A stretch of DNA of 64,000 bases from Cricetomys ansorgei (taxonomy: Eukaryota > Chordata > Mammalia > Rodentia > Nesomyidae). Of this stretch, positions 12,561 through 23,972 are shown one piece after another; within the stretch, counting starts at the first letter, position 1; each line of letters begins with the position of its first letter. The position numbers and the translations under genes are program-made. A model generated the notes under the pieces. The model ran no database searches. It worked only from the letters and a program-made list of their open reading frames with translations, and was not told where the DNA came from. The stretch covers positions 12,879,001-12,943,000 of the forward strand of contig JAMJFZ010001258.1 in assembly GCA_026225945.1 (NCBI GenBank). Direction: 5' to 3'.

Positions 12561-13285
12561 CCCTGTCCTTTTCCTGGAACTCACTCTGTAGATCAGGCTG
12601 GCCTTGAACTCACAGAGATCAACAGCAACTTGAAACAGAAATAAAACTAGAAAACTGTGATACCTCTTGACTTTGCTTATGCCGTACCTCTCTGCTGGAA
12701 GACCGTGGCCATCCACAGCCTGTCTCAAAGCTAACACTAAGATGGAACGCCATGTTCTTCATCAGCACCTTCTCGTCTAGGAGGCCTCGGGGGCAGAGCA
12801 GGCACTAGTCCGCCTTCCACCCAGCCCAAAGGCACACAGGAACTCTCCCTGAGCCGTGCTATCAGGTTGGGCCCCATCCCTGCTCTGTCTCACCACACCC
12901 AGAATTTACCTGTCCCCAGGGAGCCCCACTTCCTGTCCACCTGAGTATACAAACCCTGAAGACAGGTGCATCAGGCTTTGGAGGGAGTCAAAGGAAGGCA
13001 GGGCCCATTTGCCTAGAGGTCTTTGGTCTGGCTGGTCCCAGTGACACTCCCCACAGAGGAGAGCCTGGCAATCAATCGCCTGGCAAGAGCTGTCTTTAGA
13101 AATCGTCTGCCTCCACCTTTAGTATCTGTTGCACCGTGGAGGCCGGGCTGCGGGCTGCATGAAGCTTTTTCTTTTGTCCACTCTGGGTCTAAGAAAAAGT
13201 GCGACCCCCTTCTGCGGACCCCAGGCCTCCGTGAGTGACCAAGCCTCTGTGTCCCACCCATACCTGCGTCCACGCAGCTGTAGTC

Positions 13286-13572
13286 ATGGATAGGTTCCGC
13301 ATGCTCTTCCAGAACCTTCAGTCCAGCTCGGAGTCAGTGATGAATGGCATCTGCCTCCTGCTGGCTGCAGTCACCGTCAAGTTGTACTCTGCCTTCGACT
13401 TCAACTGCCCCTGCCTAGCACGCTACAATGCTCTCTATGGCCTGGGCCTGCTGCTCACCCCGCCTCTGGCCCTCTTCCTCTGTGGTCTCTTGGTCAACAG
13501 ACACTCCGTGCTGATGGTGGAGGAGTGGCGCCGGCCAGCAGGGCGCCGGAGGAAGGACCTGGGCATCGTCAG
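13286..13572 (+). CDS. CALHM3: CALHM3 coding exon 1
   Basis: Runs from the ATG to a donor CAG|GTAGGG, ending after two bases of the R96 codon. It encodes the N-terminal helix, TM1, the CPC motif and TM2, to the basic loop WRRPAGRRRKDLG. Confidence 0.93.
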
Positions 13573-16500
13573 GTAGGGTCTACACCGCCTGCTACCCGGG
13601 GCCGTTGACACTACAAGGCAGATTCCTCCTTGCCCCAGCTGGTGACCAATGGCTGAAGACGTCTTGCTCTTTTTCCAGTTCCCACCGGGAAACATGTTTG
13701 TGTGTGTGTAGGTCAGAGGTCAGTTTTCACAAGTCAGTTCTCTCTTCCCGCCATATGGGTTCTGGGGATTGAACCGAAGTCATCAACCTTAGCGAGCGGC
13801 CCTACCTGCTGACCCCAGCTGATAGAGTTTAGCAGTCAGTCCCCGGTGCCCACCGGCTGGCACTGAATAGAGGGCTTCTCAAGTAAGGGATCTGCAAATT
13901 CTCTTTCCTCAGGTCTGGGTCTGCTCTTTGGGCAGAACGATGAATCTTTGACACATAGTACATTGAGAGCCTTGGACAGGGGCTGAGCGTGTTGACCGGT
14001 TGGTGGAGCGCTTGCCTAGAGTGCAGGACAGCCTGGGCTGGATCCCCAAGCCTTGGCTGCCTGGTGGGGTGGCACACTCCTGTAATCCCAGAGCTCAGGG
14101 AGAGGAGGCAGGAAGATTAGGAGCTAAAGGTCATCCTCATCTCCCACACAGAGTTCAGGGCCAAACTGAGGTGTATAAGGCCAAGCTGGGGGATGGGAGG
14201 GAGAAAGAGAAGGAGAGAGAGAGAATATGAGAGAGAAAAAATATGAGAGAGAAACCGTAAGCAAGCTCTCACAACTAAGAATGGCCACACTGCAAGTTCA
14301 GTTCTCATGGACTCCAGCGGCTGCTGGCTGCCCTTTGAGACCCCCTTTCTTTGCTTTGAGGTACATGTGCTCCTCTGTGCTGCAGCGAGCTCTAGCAGCA
14401 CCTCTGGTCTGGATCCTGCTGGCCCTCCTAGATGGGAAGTGTTTCGTGTGTGCCTTCAGCAACTCAGTTGACCCCGAGAAGTTTCTGGACTTTGCCAACA
14501 TGACCCCCAGCCAGGTGCAGCTCTTCCTAGCCAAGGTACCCTGCAAGGAGGACATGCTGGTTAAAGACAGCCCTGCACGCAAGGCTGTGTCCCGATACCT
14601 GCGGTGCCTGTCACAGGTAAGTGGGGTCCTGCCCAGGCCTTGGTCCCTCATACATATTGTACTGGCTAGTTTTATGTCAATTTGACACAAGCTAGAGTCA
14701 TCGGAGAGAAGGGAATCTCCAATAAGAAAATACCTTCATGCCGGGCGGTGGTAGTGCATGCCTTTAATCCCAGCACTCAGGAAGCAGAGGCAGGAGGATC
14801 TCTGTGAGCTCGAGGCCAGCCTGGTCTACAGAGTGAGTTCCAGGACAGCCAGAGTTACAACAGAGAAACCCTGTCTTGAAAAACAAACCAAAAAAAAAAA
14901 AAAGAAGAAGAAAATACCTTCATAAGATGTGGCTGTAGGCAGGCCTATAGGACATTTTTCTTTATTTATTTTCATTCTGTATTTATGTATTTATGTATGT
15001 ATGTATATATGTATTTATTTATTTATTTATTGTTTTTTCAAGATAGGGTCTCTCTGTGTGGCCCCACCTGTCCTAGAACTCATTCTGAACACTAGGCTGG
15101 CCTTGTGTTCAGAGATCTGCCTGCCTCTGCCTCCTGAGTGCTAGGATTAAAGGGGTGTACCACCAACAACTGGCTTTTTCTTAATTAGCAATTAATGTGG
15201 TAGGACACAGCCAATTGTGGTAGGGCCATCCCTGGGCTGGTGGTCCTGAGTTCTATGAGAACACATGCTGAGCAAGCCATGAGGAGCAAGCCAGTAAGCA
15301 GCACCCTTCCATGGGCTCTGCATCAGCTCTTTCTTCTAGGTTCCTGTCCTGCTTGAGTTCCTATCCTGACTCCCTTCATTGATGGACTAGAATGTGGAAG
15401 TGTAAGCTAAATAAACCCTTTCCTCCCCGAGTTGCTTTGGTCCTGGTGTTTCATCACAGTAACAGTAACCCTAGCGAGGACAGATACCCTGTGTTGTTTT
15501 GGGGTTGGTGTTGAGCCAGTCCACACGACTCCCTGAGGATGAGCCTCTCTGCTGGAGCCATAAGCAAGAGCAGGAGGTGTAGGGGGATCGGGACCACCAT
15601 CCTTGAGAGGTGACCACCAGGCCATTGATACCAACTTACCCAGAACTGGCACCAGGTGCCTGCCCTCCTGAAAGTCACAGGAGCTGATGGCAGAAGAGGG
15701 CTCATGTCACCTGCCTCCCACCCAGAGTTGACAATAATACAACTGCCATGATTGAGCTCCTCCACATCAGACGCAGTGTGGGCATCGTGTGGGCATCAGT
15801 TTGTTTTAATTCTCAGAACAATCCTTTGAGATGGAGGCAGCAGCTGGCTTCCCACATTTCAGATGAGGTCCCAGAGGCTCAGAGAGTTCACAAGGCCAAA
15901 GTCATATAACTTGTAACGGGCAGGGCAAGCATCTGGACACACACGTCCTTGGTCCTTCTAACTATCTCTTTACAAGGCAGGTCCTCACTAGATGCTTGGA
16001 TTCTTACGGGGTACCCTCTCCACCACACCAGAGCATCCACAGCCCCACCTCCACCCAGGCTCCCTATTCCAGAACCATCACCCAAGCCCATGCTAGCCTG
16101 TGTTCGTCACACAGAGCATCTCCAGGACTCCAGAGAGCCCAATTCTCTAGAGTGAAGGGGGAAGTTAGGCTCAGGGGAAACACAGGCTGGACCTGGAAAC
16201 ACAGTGAGGACCAGACACTCAAGATGTGCAGCACGCTCAGCTCTAGGCTCTCCCACATTCTCCCACATTCCATAGAAAATGCACAGAGTTTACAGTCAGA
16301 CGCGGGTTCACATCCTAAGTTTTAAGTTACCAGTCATGCCTAGCTTATCAAGTTCTTCCGTTTTTCTGATCATAAACTACTCAACTTGTTTGGTGGGGAA
16401 GCCTGTGTGTGACCCAATAAGGAAACTGTAAATGATGGAAATCGTGTCAACAAGTGACAAGGATTCTCGTGTTTGTGGGCTTGGAAAAGAAAGCTTGGAA

Positions 16501-17471
16501 GAGAAAGAGGAGAGGCGATGGGTGGTGCGAGCTCCTGCGTTAGAGAATGGCTTCCAGTTTTCCCTCGCTGCTAGAACACTGACCCTTAGTCTGTATTCCC
16601 AGCTTAATGACTCACAAAATATAACATAGTTGTGAGGACGGGTGGGAAATACACGTGAGGATGGGTAAAGAGATAAACCGATTGCTGTGTAGGGGAGCGA
16701 ATACGGAGGCACGAAAGGATGGGAGGAGGGTGCGTGGCTGCCAGGAAGGACAAGTGAGGGGTGGCTAGACCGGGGAATGATGGACGTACAGTCAGAGGAG
16801 AGGCGGGCTGAATGGGTGGAGATGGTTAGACGGAAGAGTCTGGAGCATGGGTGGCAGGATGCTGGCTGAATGGGAAAATGTATCCACGTGACAGAGACAG
16901 AGAGAAAGCAAGGGGAGGGCCTTGGCGTCACACGGGTCCAGAGCCCCGTGCCTCTCACTAACGCCTTCCCACCCTCCAGGCCATCGGCTGGAGTATTACC
17001 TTGCTGCTGATAGTGCTGGCTTTCCTAGCCCGCTGCCTGAGGCCCTGCTTCGACCAGACAGTCTTCCTACAACGCAGATACTGGAGCAACTACGTGGACC
17101 TGGAGCAGAAGCTCTTCGATGAGACCTGCTGTGAGCATGCGCGGGACTTCGCGCACCGCTGCGTGCTGCACTTCTTCGCGAGCATGCAGAACGAGCTGCG
17201 GGCTCTGGGGCTACGTCGGGACCCAGCAGGTGAAATCCCAGAGTCGCAGGAGCCCCCAGAGCCCCCCGAGGACCCAGATGGTGGAGGCAGGAAGGCCCAC
17301 CTGCGTGCGATCTCCAGCCGGGAGCAGGTGGACCACCTCCTAAGTACCTGGTACTCCAGCAAGCCGCCGCTTGACCTGGCGGCGTCCTCCGGGCTCTGGG
17401 GGCCTGGCCTCAACCACCGTGCCCCTATGGCTGCTCCAGGCACCAAGCTGTGCCACCAGGTCGATGTGTAG
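13286..17471 (+). CDS. CALHM3: CALHM3, calcium homeostasis modulator 3 (complete, 3 coding exons)
   Basis: Coding exons are 13286-13572, 14361-14616 and 16980-17471: 1035 nt, 344 aa plus TAG, the length I know for human CALHM3. The family forms four-TM large-pore plasma-membrane channels; CALHM3 assembles with CALHM1 into the fast voltage-gated ATP-release channel of type II taste cells. The protein starts MDRFRMLFQNLQ, has the CPC motif (C41, C43) after TM1, TM2 near 50-70, TM3 near 105-120, then LLDGKCFVC (D120, C123, C126), a partner cysteine C157, an extracellular NMT sequon at N142, and TM4 just after the last intron (residue 182 on). The cytosolic tail has the family segment FDETCCEHARDFA. 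The ATG at 13286 is chosen by homology with CALHM1. Introns are GT-AG: phase 2 (AG|GTAGGG, within R96) and phase 0 (CACAG|GTAAGT). The N-terminal half strongly resembles CALHM1, but the first intron is unique to this copy. Recognition is from the sequence; function is from the family. Confidence 0.96.
13573..14360 (+). other. CALHM3: CALHM3 intron 1
   Basis: A GT-AG phase-2 intron of 788 bp. It contains a reverse B3-like SINE (13695-13818), an ID-B1 composite (13980-14185) and a GAGA-rich tract (14195-14255). Confidence 0.85.
13980..14185 (+). mobile_element. B4-type SINE (ID head + B1 body)
   Basis: GGTTGGTGGAGCGCTTGCCT is an ID-like head; GTAATCCCAGAGCTCAGGGA begins the B1-like part. Confidence 0.65.
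14361..14616 (+). CDS. CALHM3: CALHM3 coding exon 2
   Basis: The acceptor is TTGCTTTGAG|GTACATG; the first base completes R96. The exon encodes TM3, LLDGKCFVC and the second extracellular segment, ending at a phase-0 donor CACAG|GTAAGT after ...RCLSQ. CALHM1 carries the equivalents of exons 1 and 2 as a single exon. Confidence 0.93.
14740..14907 (+). mobile_element. B1 SINE with 16-bp target-site duplication
   Basis: Full-length B1 (GCCGGGCGGTGGTAGTGCAT) with an A-rich tail, flanked by AAGAAAATACCTTCAT at 14724-14739 and 14908-14923, a perfect match. Confidence 0.95.
15025..15175 (-). mobile_element. B1 SINE
   Basis: Reverse B1 (GGGTCTCTCTGTGTGGCCCC to GTGCTAGGATTAAAGGGGTG) preceded by an ATGT/ATTT microsatellite at 14955-15030. 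Confidence 0.8.
15785..15915 (+). mobile_element. MIR
   Basis: TTAATTCTCAGAACAATCCT, CAGATGAGGTCCCAGAGGCT and CATATAACTTGTAACGGGCA follow the MIR core order. It lies in CALHM3 intron 2. Confidence 0.65.
16980..17471 (+). CDS. CALHM3: CALHM3 coding exon 3
   Basis: The acceptor is CACCCTCCAG|GCC. The exon encodes TM4 (AIGWSITLLLIVLAF) and the whole cytosolic C-terminus, ending ...LCHQVDV and TAG at 17469-17471. Confidence 0.95.
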   Translation, partial: AIGWSITLLLIVLAFLARCLRPCFDQTVFLQRRYWSNYVDLEQKLFDETCCEHARDFAHRCVLHFFASMQNELRALGLRRDPAGEIPESQEPPEPPEDPDGGGRKAHLRAISSREQVDHLLSTWYSSKPPLDLAASSGLWGPGLNHRAPMAAPGTKLCHQVDV

Positions 17472-17684
17472 GGATCTCGCTAGGCTCCAACAGCAGCAAT
17501 TTTCCGCGTGTTGACATGGGTCTGGAAGCCAGCCCACCCCCCATCCCCCTCATGCTGGTCTCCTTCCCCGGTATCTGCTGAGTTTCTGGGTGTGTCCTCC
17601 CTCGTAGATACCATTCCTTCTGGGCCCTAATCAAGCTCAGATTCTGAATCGGGGCATCTGAATCTACCCTCCTTCTGTCCCTCC

Positions 17685-17760
17685 TTCTCTTCCTTCCTTC
17701 CTCCTCTCCTCCCCTCCTTCCCTCTTCCCTCCCTTCCTCCCTTCTCTTTTCCTCCGGCCC
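17685..17760 (+). repeat. CT-rich low-complexity tract in CALHM3 3'UTR
   Basis: CCTTCC/CTCC runs. Confidence 0.75.
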
Positions 17761-17931
17761 CCTCATCTTTCTGAGGAAGAGTTACACTTCAGCCATCTAG
17801 TTGAAGATGACCTTGAACTCCAGTCCTGGGACGAATGGCTAGCCCCCCCTCCCCAGACTCCCTTAGTGTTAGGATTACAGAAGAGAGCCAACACTCCCTG
17901 CGTTCCAGAGTCTCGTCTCTAACAAGCCCCC

Positions 17932-17936
17932 ACACA

Positions 17937-17986
<50 letters not shown>
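17932..17986 (+). repeat. CA microsatellite in CALHM3 3'UTR
   Basis: About 27 CA units with one TA interruption, just before the candidate polyadenylation signal. Confidence 0.95.
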
Positions 17987-17988
<2 letters not shown>

Positions 17989-18014
17989 TCTGGTTCTTGA
18001 GTAGCCACAGCCTG

Positions 18015-18020
18015 AATAAA
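18015..18020 (+). promoter_or_regulatory. CALHM3: Candidate CALHM3 polyadenylation signal AATAAA
   Basis: This is the first AATAAA after the CALHM3 stop, 544 nt downstream and just past a long CA microsatellite. It is the best visible candidate; no transcript evidence is available. Confidence 0.5.
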
Positions 18021-18148
18021 TCTGTTGTGGATCTGGGTCAGAGACATTGACTCCAAATTGTAGAAAATTATCATAATAGTGTCATACGCCTGATATTTAT
18101 TCATTCAGTCTTCATGTAACTCGGTAAAGAGGGTATGATTATTAACAC

Positions 18149-18547
18149 TGTTGTGGGGTATCACCAAAGAAGACTGCTCAGACATGGGTTTAAGCCAACA
18201 GAAAGTCTTTATCAGAGGGCTGGCGACTACGCTTGGGTGTTCCGGATCCCAGTGTAGTCCCGAGCCTTCCTCAGGGTGAGCATTTAAGCACAAAAAACAT
18301 GTTTTGGGTTGACATATTTCGATTAATAAGAAGTTAGCCAGAAGTGGAACAACAGAAGCTAAAAAGCAAGGTTAATATATATAGAGACTGCCCCAGAACT
18401 GTATGGACTTTGATGGGTTGGGCCTTTGTTTTAGTCTTGGCAGGTGGCAATGTCTACATTGCTGAGCCTTACAGCCTGAATGTCCCTTCCATCATGGAAT
18501 CAGTTATGCTAAGGTCTCAGGGCCTACTAAGATCTGGCCCTGATACA
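18149..18547 (+). mobile_element. Candidate solo LTR
   Basis: A roughly 399-bp unit starts TGTTGTGGGGTATCACC and ends GGCCCTGATACA. It is flanked by ACAC on both sides (18145-18148 and 18548-18551). It has no coding capacity. The family is not identified, and a 4-bp flank match could be chance. Confidence 0.4.
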
Positions 18548-18554
18548 ACACCCT

Positions 18555-18955
18555 CCTTTAAATTTACATTTTATTTATTTATATTTATTATGTGTGTGCG
18601 CACATACGTGTGCGCCTTGGCATGTGTGTGGAGATCAGAGGACAACTTGTAAGAGCCTGTCCTCTATTGTGTGTCTCAGATACCGAACTCAGGCCGCTGG
18701 GCGCGGTAACCAGCGCCTCCCCCTGCTGAGCCAGCTCACTGCCCTTCTCCTTTTTTCATATTTTTATTTGATGTGTAGGGAGGGGGCGGGAGGGGCACAC
18801 AGCGCTGTGCCCACAGAAGCCAGAGGTGTCGGATCTCCCGGAGCTGGAGTTACTAGCAATTATGAGCTGCCCGGTATGGGTTCCGGGAACCGAACTTGGG
18901 TCCTCTGAAAGAACAGTGTGGATTCTTCACCACTGAGCCATCTCTCCAACCCCGC
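18555..18955 (-). mobile_element. Two B2/B3 SINEs in tandem, reverse strand
   Basis: The boundary is near 18752. The second copy is clear B3: on the plus strand GAGCTGGAGTTACTAGCAAT then GAGCCATCTCTCCAACCC. Confidence 0.75.
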
Positions 18956-19565
18956 CCACCCCCTGTTAAAGCCTTACTCTGTAGTCTTTGCTGACCTGGA
19001 GCTTGCAGTGATCCCCCCTCCCCCACCTGGTTCAGCTTTACGAGTCCTGGGATTACAAGTGTGCCAACACACCCCAGAGATAAAGTTAGCTCCCCCTCCC
19101 CTCTCTCTCTCTCTGTGTAGAAACTTAGCTGGCCTCAAATTTTCTGTCTAGCTGAAGGTGACCTTGAACTCCTAACCTTCCTGCCTCCACTTCCTGAGTT
19201 CTGGAGTTACAGATTCGCACCACTGTGCCTAGTTTATGCAGAGCTGGGGACAGAACTCAGGCCTCGGTGCACGCTAAGCCAGCACATTGCCAACTAAGGT
19301 ACATTATCAGACCATTGTTTGGAAAACAAAACTGAACCCAAAAGTTGTCCAAGTTTCCCAAGGTCACTAGTGTAGGCGTTGGCATCAAATCCCAGGACAC
19401 TTGGGTTCCGTTCTGAGATACGGCATCCGTTTACTCTCTAGGTTTTCTTGATTGCCTTTCAACACCCTTGTTTGCTTTCCTGCTGCTTCTACCAGGATTC
19501 ACATAGTAGGTTCCAGCAAGCTCTGCTTGGTAAGTTCATCATGAAAGTCCTAGGCCCTGACTCTT

Positions 19566-19732
19566 TTTTTTTTTCTTTCAATTTTTGGTTTTTTAAGACA
19601 GGGTTTCTCTGTTGTAACTCTGGCTGTACTGGAACTCACTCTGTAGACCAGGCTAGCCTCAAACTCACAAAGATCCACCTGCCTCTGCCTCCTGAGTACT
19701 GGGATTTAAGGCATGCACCACCACCGCCTGGC
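19566..19732 (-). mobile_element. B1 SINE with 15-bp target-site duplication
   Basis: Reverse B1 flanked by TAGGCCCTGACTCTT at 19551-19565 and 19733-19747. Confidence 0.93.
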
Positions 19733-19779
19733 TAGGCCCTGACTCTTATTGGCCACTCCAGATAGTTTCTATTTTCCAG

Positions 19780-19985
19780 ACTGGGGATATAGCTCAGTTG
19801 GTGGAATGTTTGCCCAGCGTGAGTGAGGGTTCAGTCCTTAGCACTATATGAACTGGACATGGTGTGCACACTGGTATCTGGCACTCAGGAGGTGGAGGCA
19901 GGACCATCCGATGTTTGAGGTCATCCTCAGATTCAATGAATTCGAGGCCAGCCTGGGCTACATAAGATTGTCTCAAAAATAAATA
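19780..19985 (+). mobile_element. B4-type SINE (ID head + B1 body)
   Basis: GGGGATATAGCTCAGTTGGT head, GGCACTCAGGAGGTGGAGGC body and an AATAAATAAATA end. Confidence 0.75.
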
Positions 19986-19987
19986 AA

Positions 19988-20160
19988 TAGGGCTGGCGAG
20001 ATAGCTCTAAGAGTAAAGGCATCAGCTGCCAACCCAAAGACCTGGGTTCAATCCCCAGGACCCACGTGATAGAGGCAGAGAACCAACTCTTGCAAATTGT
20101 CCCTGACCTCCACAGGTGCTCCACGCGTGCACACACCACGCTCCCAACATTCAATAAATA
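19988..20160 (+). mobile_element. B2-family SINE
   Basis: AGGGCTGGCGAGATAGCTCT head and CAATAAATAGC end. Confidence 0.8.
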
Positions 20161-20199
20161 GCTGTTTTTTTAAATTCTTTTAAAAAAATAGAAAGAAAC

Positions 20200-23160
20200 C
20201 TTTCTTAAAAAGTTTATATTTTCCTGTGGTGTATATTTTTCTGTGATGTCATGAAGAGTTGACCCTCACAGCCCCCAGTTCCCATCGGTTCTGTTTGTAG
20301 CTGGCCAAAGCTAAGCCTGGTCCAGGCTCTTCCAAGCCCAGCCTTCCACCCTCTGGCTGGCCGGGCTGCCTCCCTCCCCTTTCGGCTGCCTCTTCCCCAG
20401 GTAAGTCCTGGTAGCATCCCCAGACAGAGGTTGATAGCCTGGTAAGGATGTCTCCAGAACCAGGTGGGGTCTGATAGGGACAAATCCTATGTGAAATGCC
20501 ACTGTTACGTCTGCCAGAAAAGTCTCTGGCACCCCAAACAGGAAGAGCTATGGGAAGACCAAGCCCTTGAGTTTCTCCTAGTCTCTGCCTGGCCCTGACT
20601 GCTCACTTGTATCCACATGCAAAGTTGCAGTCTCTTCTGCTTCCTCAGGGCCCTGGGCAGTGCAGGTGACCCTGAATGATCCCCCTGGAGCCTGGATTCT
20701 TCTATCCAGGCATGTCTAGTCTCCTGAGCTCTTGCTAAGGGACCTGGTGAAACCAGAAAATCTTTGCAGCTCAGCTTCCTCCCACTTCCCGATTGTGGTC
20801 CGGCCATGCAAATGTCTGCAGAATCACAGGACGAGGGACATAGTTTAGGCAAATTGTTAGCAGTGACTGTGGGAGAGGGGGGAAGGAGCTTGATGATAGC
20901 CCAGCCTTCAAGGATGAGCTCTGACCCTGAGAAAGGAGCCTAGGAGAGGGCTGCTCTGGGCTCTCTGTGGAAGCAGCGTGGAGACTATTACAAAGCCACC
21001 GACTGCCCTCTTATACTGAGCATTTATAGAAGACTTCCTGCCTGTGGCGCTGTAACAGGAAATAGGGGAGAGACACTTGATAGGCGACCTCAAGGAGGTC
21101 ACTGCTTAAGGGGAGGAGATGAGTGCAGAGGTGTTGATGATCTGAAGGGAACAATGCCGCACAACAGAGGCCATGTACCGGAAGCTTCTGGGGGGACTGT
21201 GAAGCTCCAGACTGAGGGACAGTGGCGGTGTCATCTGACTGGGTCTTAAAGGACGGGATCGTTTTTCTCATGAGACAGACAGTCATGGGGTTCCTAGGGG
21301 GCCCAGAGTGCAAGTGCAAGAGGGACACTGTCCTCTTCCTGGGATTCTGGGCTGGAGTGGGAGGTAGAGACAAGTCGAGCAAACTTGTAACCAAACAGAA
21401 GTAAAGGACACTGGCTAGAGCTTGAAAAGTCCACCAAGTGTTGACCCCTGAACCGTGAGCTCAGTGATGCGTTCTCTGGACCCTCCTGTCTTACCATGAG
21501 AGGTATCTCTCACCCCCTCCAGGCCCCAGACCCCCCAAACACCTCTGCTATCATCAACCCACAGTACATCTTGTTCGAATCCTTGCAAGGTGAGAAGCCT
21601 CACGCTACAGGTGTCACCCCAACTAAGAGTAAGGGACGTGGATAACAGGCTCACCTGGCTCCTAAGAACCCTTCCTCTCAAGGAGAGTAGCGATCTTGGA
21701 GGCGAAGACACATTGCTCAGGTCTCAGCCAATCCTGGATTGCAGCCCCCTGAGTCTGTCCTACACACAAGGGAGACGAAGCACCCTACGGAGCAAGGTAG
21801 ATATGTTCTGAAAGCTTCAGCTGCGTCTTATGCAGCTTGGACACTCAAAGCCCCCACATCTACTCCCAGGAAGGGCAAGGGTGGGCATGTCCAGGGAGTA
21901 CTTAACACTTTGTACTATGTGCAAGCAATAAAGACTCAAGGCAAGTGCTTAGTGGCAAGGTCGAGGAGATGCTATTTGGGATTCGCCTAGGTGGAGAGTT
22001 GCTGAAGGCTGAGAGGCAGCATTTAGGATAAGGAAGAGGATCAGCTAAAGAAAGAAAGGAACAGTTTAGAGGCAGAGAGTACAGAGACAGGCCAGAAAAA
22101 TCAGGGAGCTTCAAGAGGGGGGCGGGGGGGTAGTTCTGTAGGATTCACACGAATTCCCAGGCAACTGTCCCTTCCAGAATTATAAAGGACAGTTAGAGGC
22201 TTGGATCCTGTTCCGGTCTGTGGTACTGATACAGGGATGAGCATTCACATCCTGTGTGTGGGAAGGTTCTGGGGCCGAGGAGCAAAGGGAAGCAGAGGAT
22301 TCATATCCACACTAAGCACCTCCACTTTGCAGAAGCTTCGCTGTGTACCCAGCACAGTCCCCTTTCCTTCCCTGCTTCGTGGGCTCTTTTGGGACATGTG
22401 AGGGTGGGGATTGGAGGAGTGTGTCCCTGATGGTCCAGGGAAAACCAGTGGGAAATGGCCTGGAGTGGCGGGTGGTGGCAGAACAGAGGTGATGCAGAAG
22501 TTTATTTCCAGTTATGTTTAAAATGGTTGTTTTGTGCACTGTTGGGGAAAGGGCTGCCTAGAGCTTGGCATTTGTATTGTCTTCAGGTTGGCTTCATGTA
22601 AAAGACGTTTGATTGCTCGTGATCCGCACGTGCTCACTGCTCTCTGGCAGAGCCAGTATCAATAGAATACCTGATGCACTTAGGTATCAATAAAAACCCC
22701 AGAGAGGAGAGGCTCAGGGTTCCACTGTTCAGTATAGCACTGGCCATGATAGGTGGTTCCCTCTGCTGAGGTCTGGCAGGGTTTGCACTTATGAAAATGC
22801 CTCCTTGTCTTCTGTGCTGTGCTGCACAATAGGTGTACAGCTACACAGAGGTGACACTGAGCTGCCTGCCAAGTAGCAGCTCTGAACATTCATCAGGCCC
22901 TTATCCCTCCTCTTTTTACAGCCCCTCCCTTTGAAGGGACACCTAGAACCATCTAGGCAAGTCTAGTGTTTGGGTCTGAATTCTTGCCTCCCCTCGAATT
23001 CACATCCTTTCCTTGGATCACCCATTCAGTATTCACTCAGCACTTACTAACTGAGCATCTATTAAGTACCAGACACAGTTGTTCTCAGTGAACAGTGTTC
23101 GTGCGAACACTGTACAGTACGATGAACAGTGACAGTGTTTACTATGTAGATACAATAGTG
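20200..23160. other. Intergenic between CALHM3 and CALHM1, nothing recognised
   Basis: No SINE and no conserved exon is seen. Open frames such as 21011-21394 (minus) and 20505-20852 (minus) lack splice context and family resemblance. Confidence 0.55.
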
Positions 23161-23164
23161 AACA

Positions 23165-23345
23165 AGGGGGCTGGAAGAGCTTTGACTGCTCTTGCTGAGG
23201 ACCTGGGTTCAATTCCCAGCACCCACATGGCAACTCACAACCGTCTGTAACCCCAATCTCAAGAGATCTGAGGGCCCTAGGTGCACACCTGTGATGCAGA
23301 GACACACATGCAGACGAATACTTACATACATTAAACAAATAAATA
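23165..23345 (+). mobile_element. B2 SINE
   Basis: CCTGGGTTCAATTCCCAGCA and AACTCACAACCGTCTGTAAC. Confidence 0.8.
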
Positions 23346-23754
23346 ACCTATTTGTTTTAAAGCAGGAATGTCTGCTAGGAAGAATAGGAGAAGCATTTCT
23401 GAAACATGGAAAGACGGAACAGACTCCGAGGTAGGTTGGTTGTCCTGTTTGAGGGGTAAAAGGAGACCGATGCCAAAGTGTAGACCCCAGGGGGAAAGAG
23501 GCTGCAGCACCAGCCCTCGGAGTACCTACGAGTGACTGCTGTTTATCAAGACTTTTCAAGTAACATTGCCGGTCGGGTTTGCGGGCAGTACACATGGCTA
23601 CCACAGATACCTTTCAACAGCCTGGAACTCCTTGACACACCGTTGCTACAAACAGGCAGCTGTGTCCAATACCTGTACACAAGTCAGAGATTCCAGATGA
23701 TGCTGGGAACCTCTTTTGGTTTCCTGAGCCCCCGGGTCCTCACTACAACCTGGG

Positions 23755-23972
23755 GTAGGCCACCCTGTCCCTGGCATCCACCTCATTACGGGGTTCTCCT
23801 GGCTGGACTAGCAGAGCTCAGGCGTTGGTGAGGTCACTCTTACTTTGAGGGCACAGCTTGACCAATCCTGTGGGTGCAGCCAGGACTGTGTCCCTCCCTT
23901 TGGCTCCCTCCCCCCTCCAGCTGCCTGCAGCCTGGCCCGGAGAGCCACAAAGCTGCACCGATGAGGACCAGT
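23755..23972 (-). repeat. Inverted duplicate of the CALHM1 5' flank (distal arm)
   Basis: Reverse complement matches 25408-25622 over about 217 bp, with roughly ten substitutions and a few small indels. Conserved blocks include GGATTGGTCAAGCTGTGCCC and CCAGCCAGGAGAACCCCGT. No open gene lies inside; short frames here are shadows shared by the two arms. Confidence 0.88.

Larger units (their letters stand above)
14658..15483 (+). mobile_element. Rodent interspersed repeat, copy 4, interrupted by two B1s
   Basis: It starts CTGGCTAGTTTTATGTCAAT and ends TTTCATCACAGTAACAGTAA. Removing the B1s at 14740-14923 and about 14960-15175 restores the order seen in copies 1 and 2. It lies in CALHM3 intron 2. 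Confidence 0.7.

Noticed and set aside
16377..16958. 193-codon minus-strand frame in CALHM3 intron 2
   Set aside because: Low-complexity Ser/Pro/His content with no family resemblance; the intron is otherwise ordinary.
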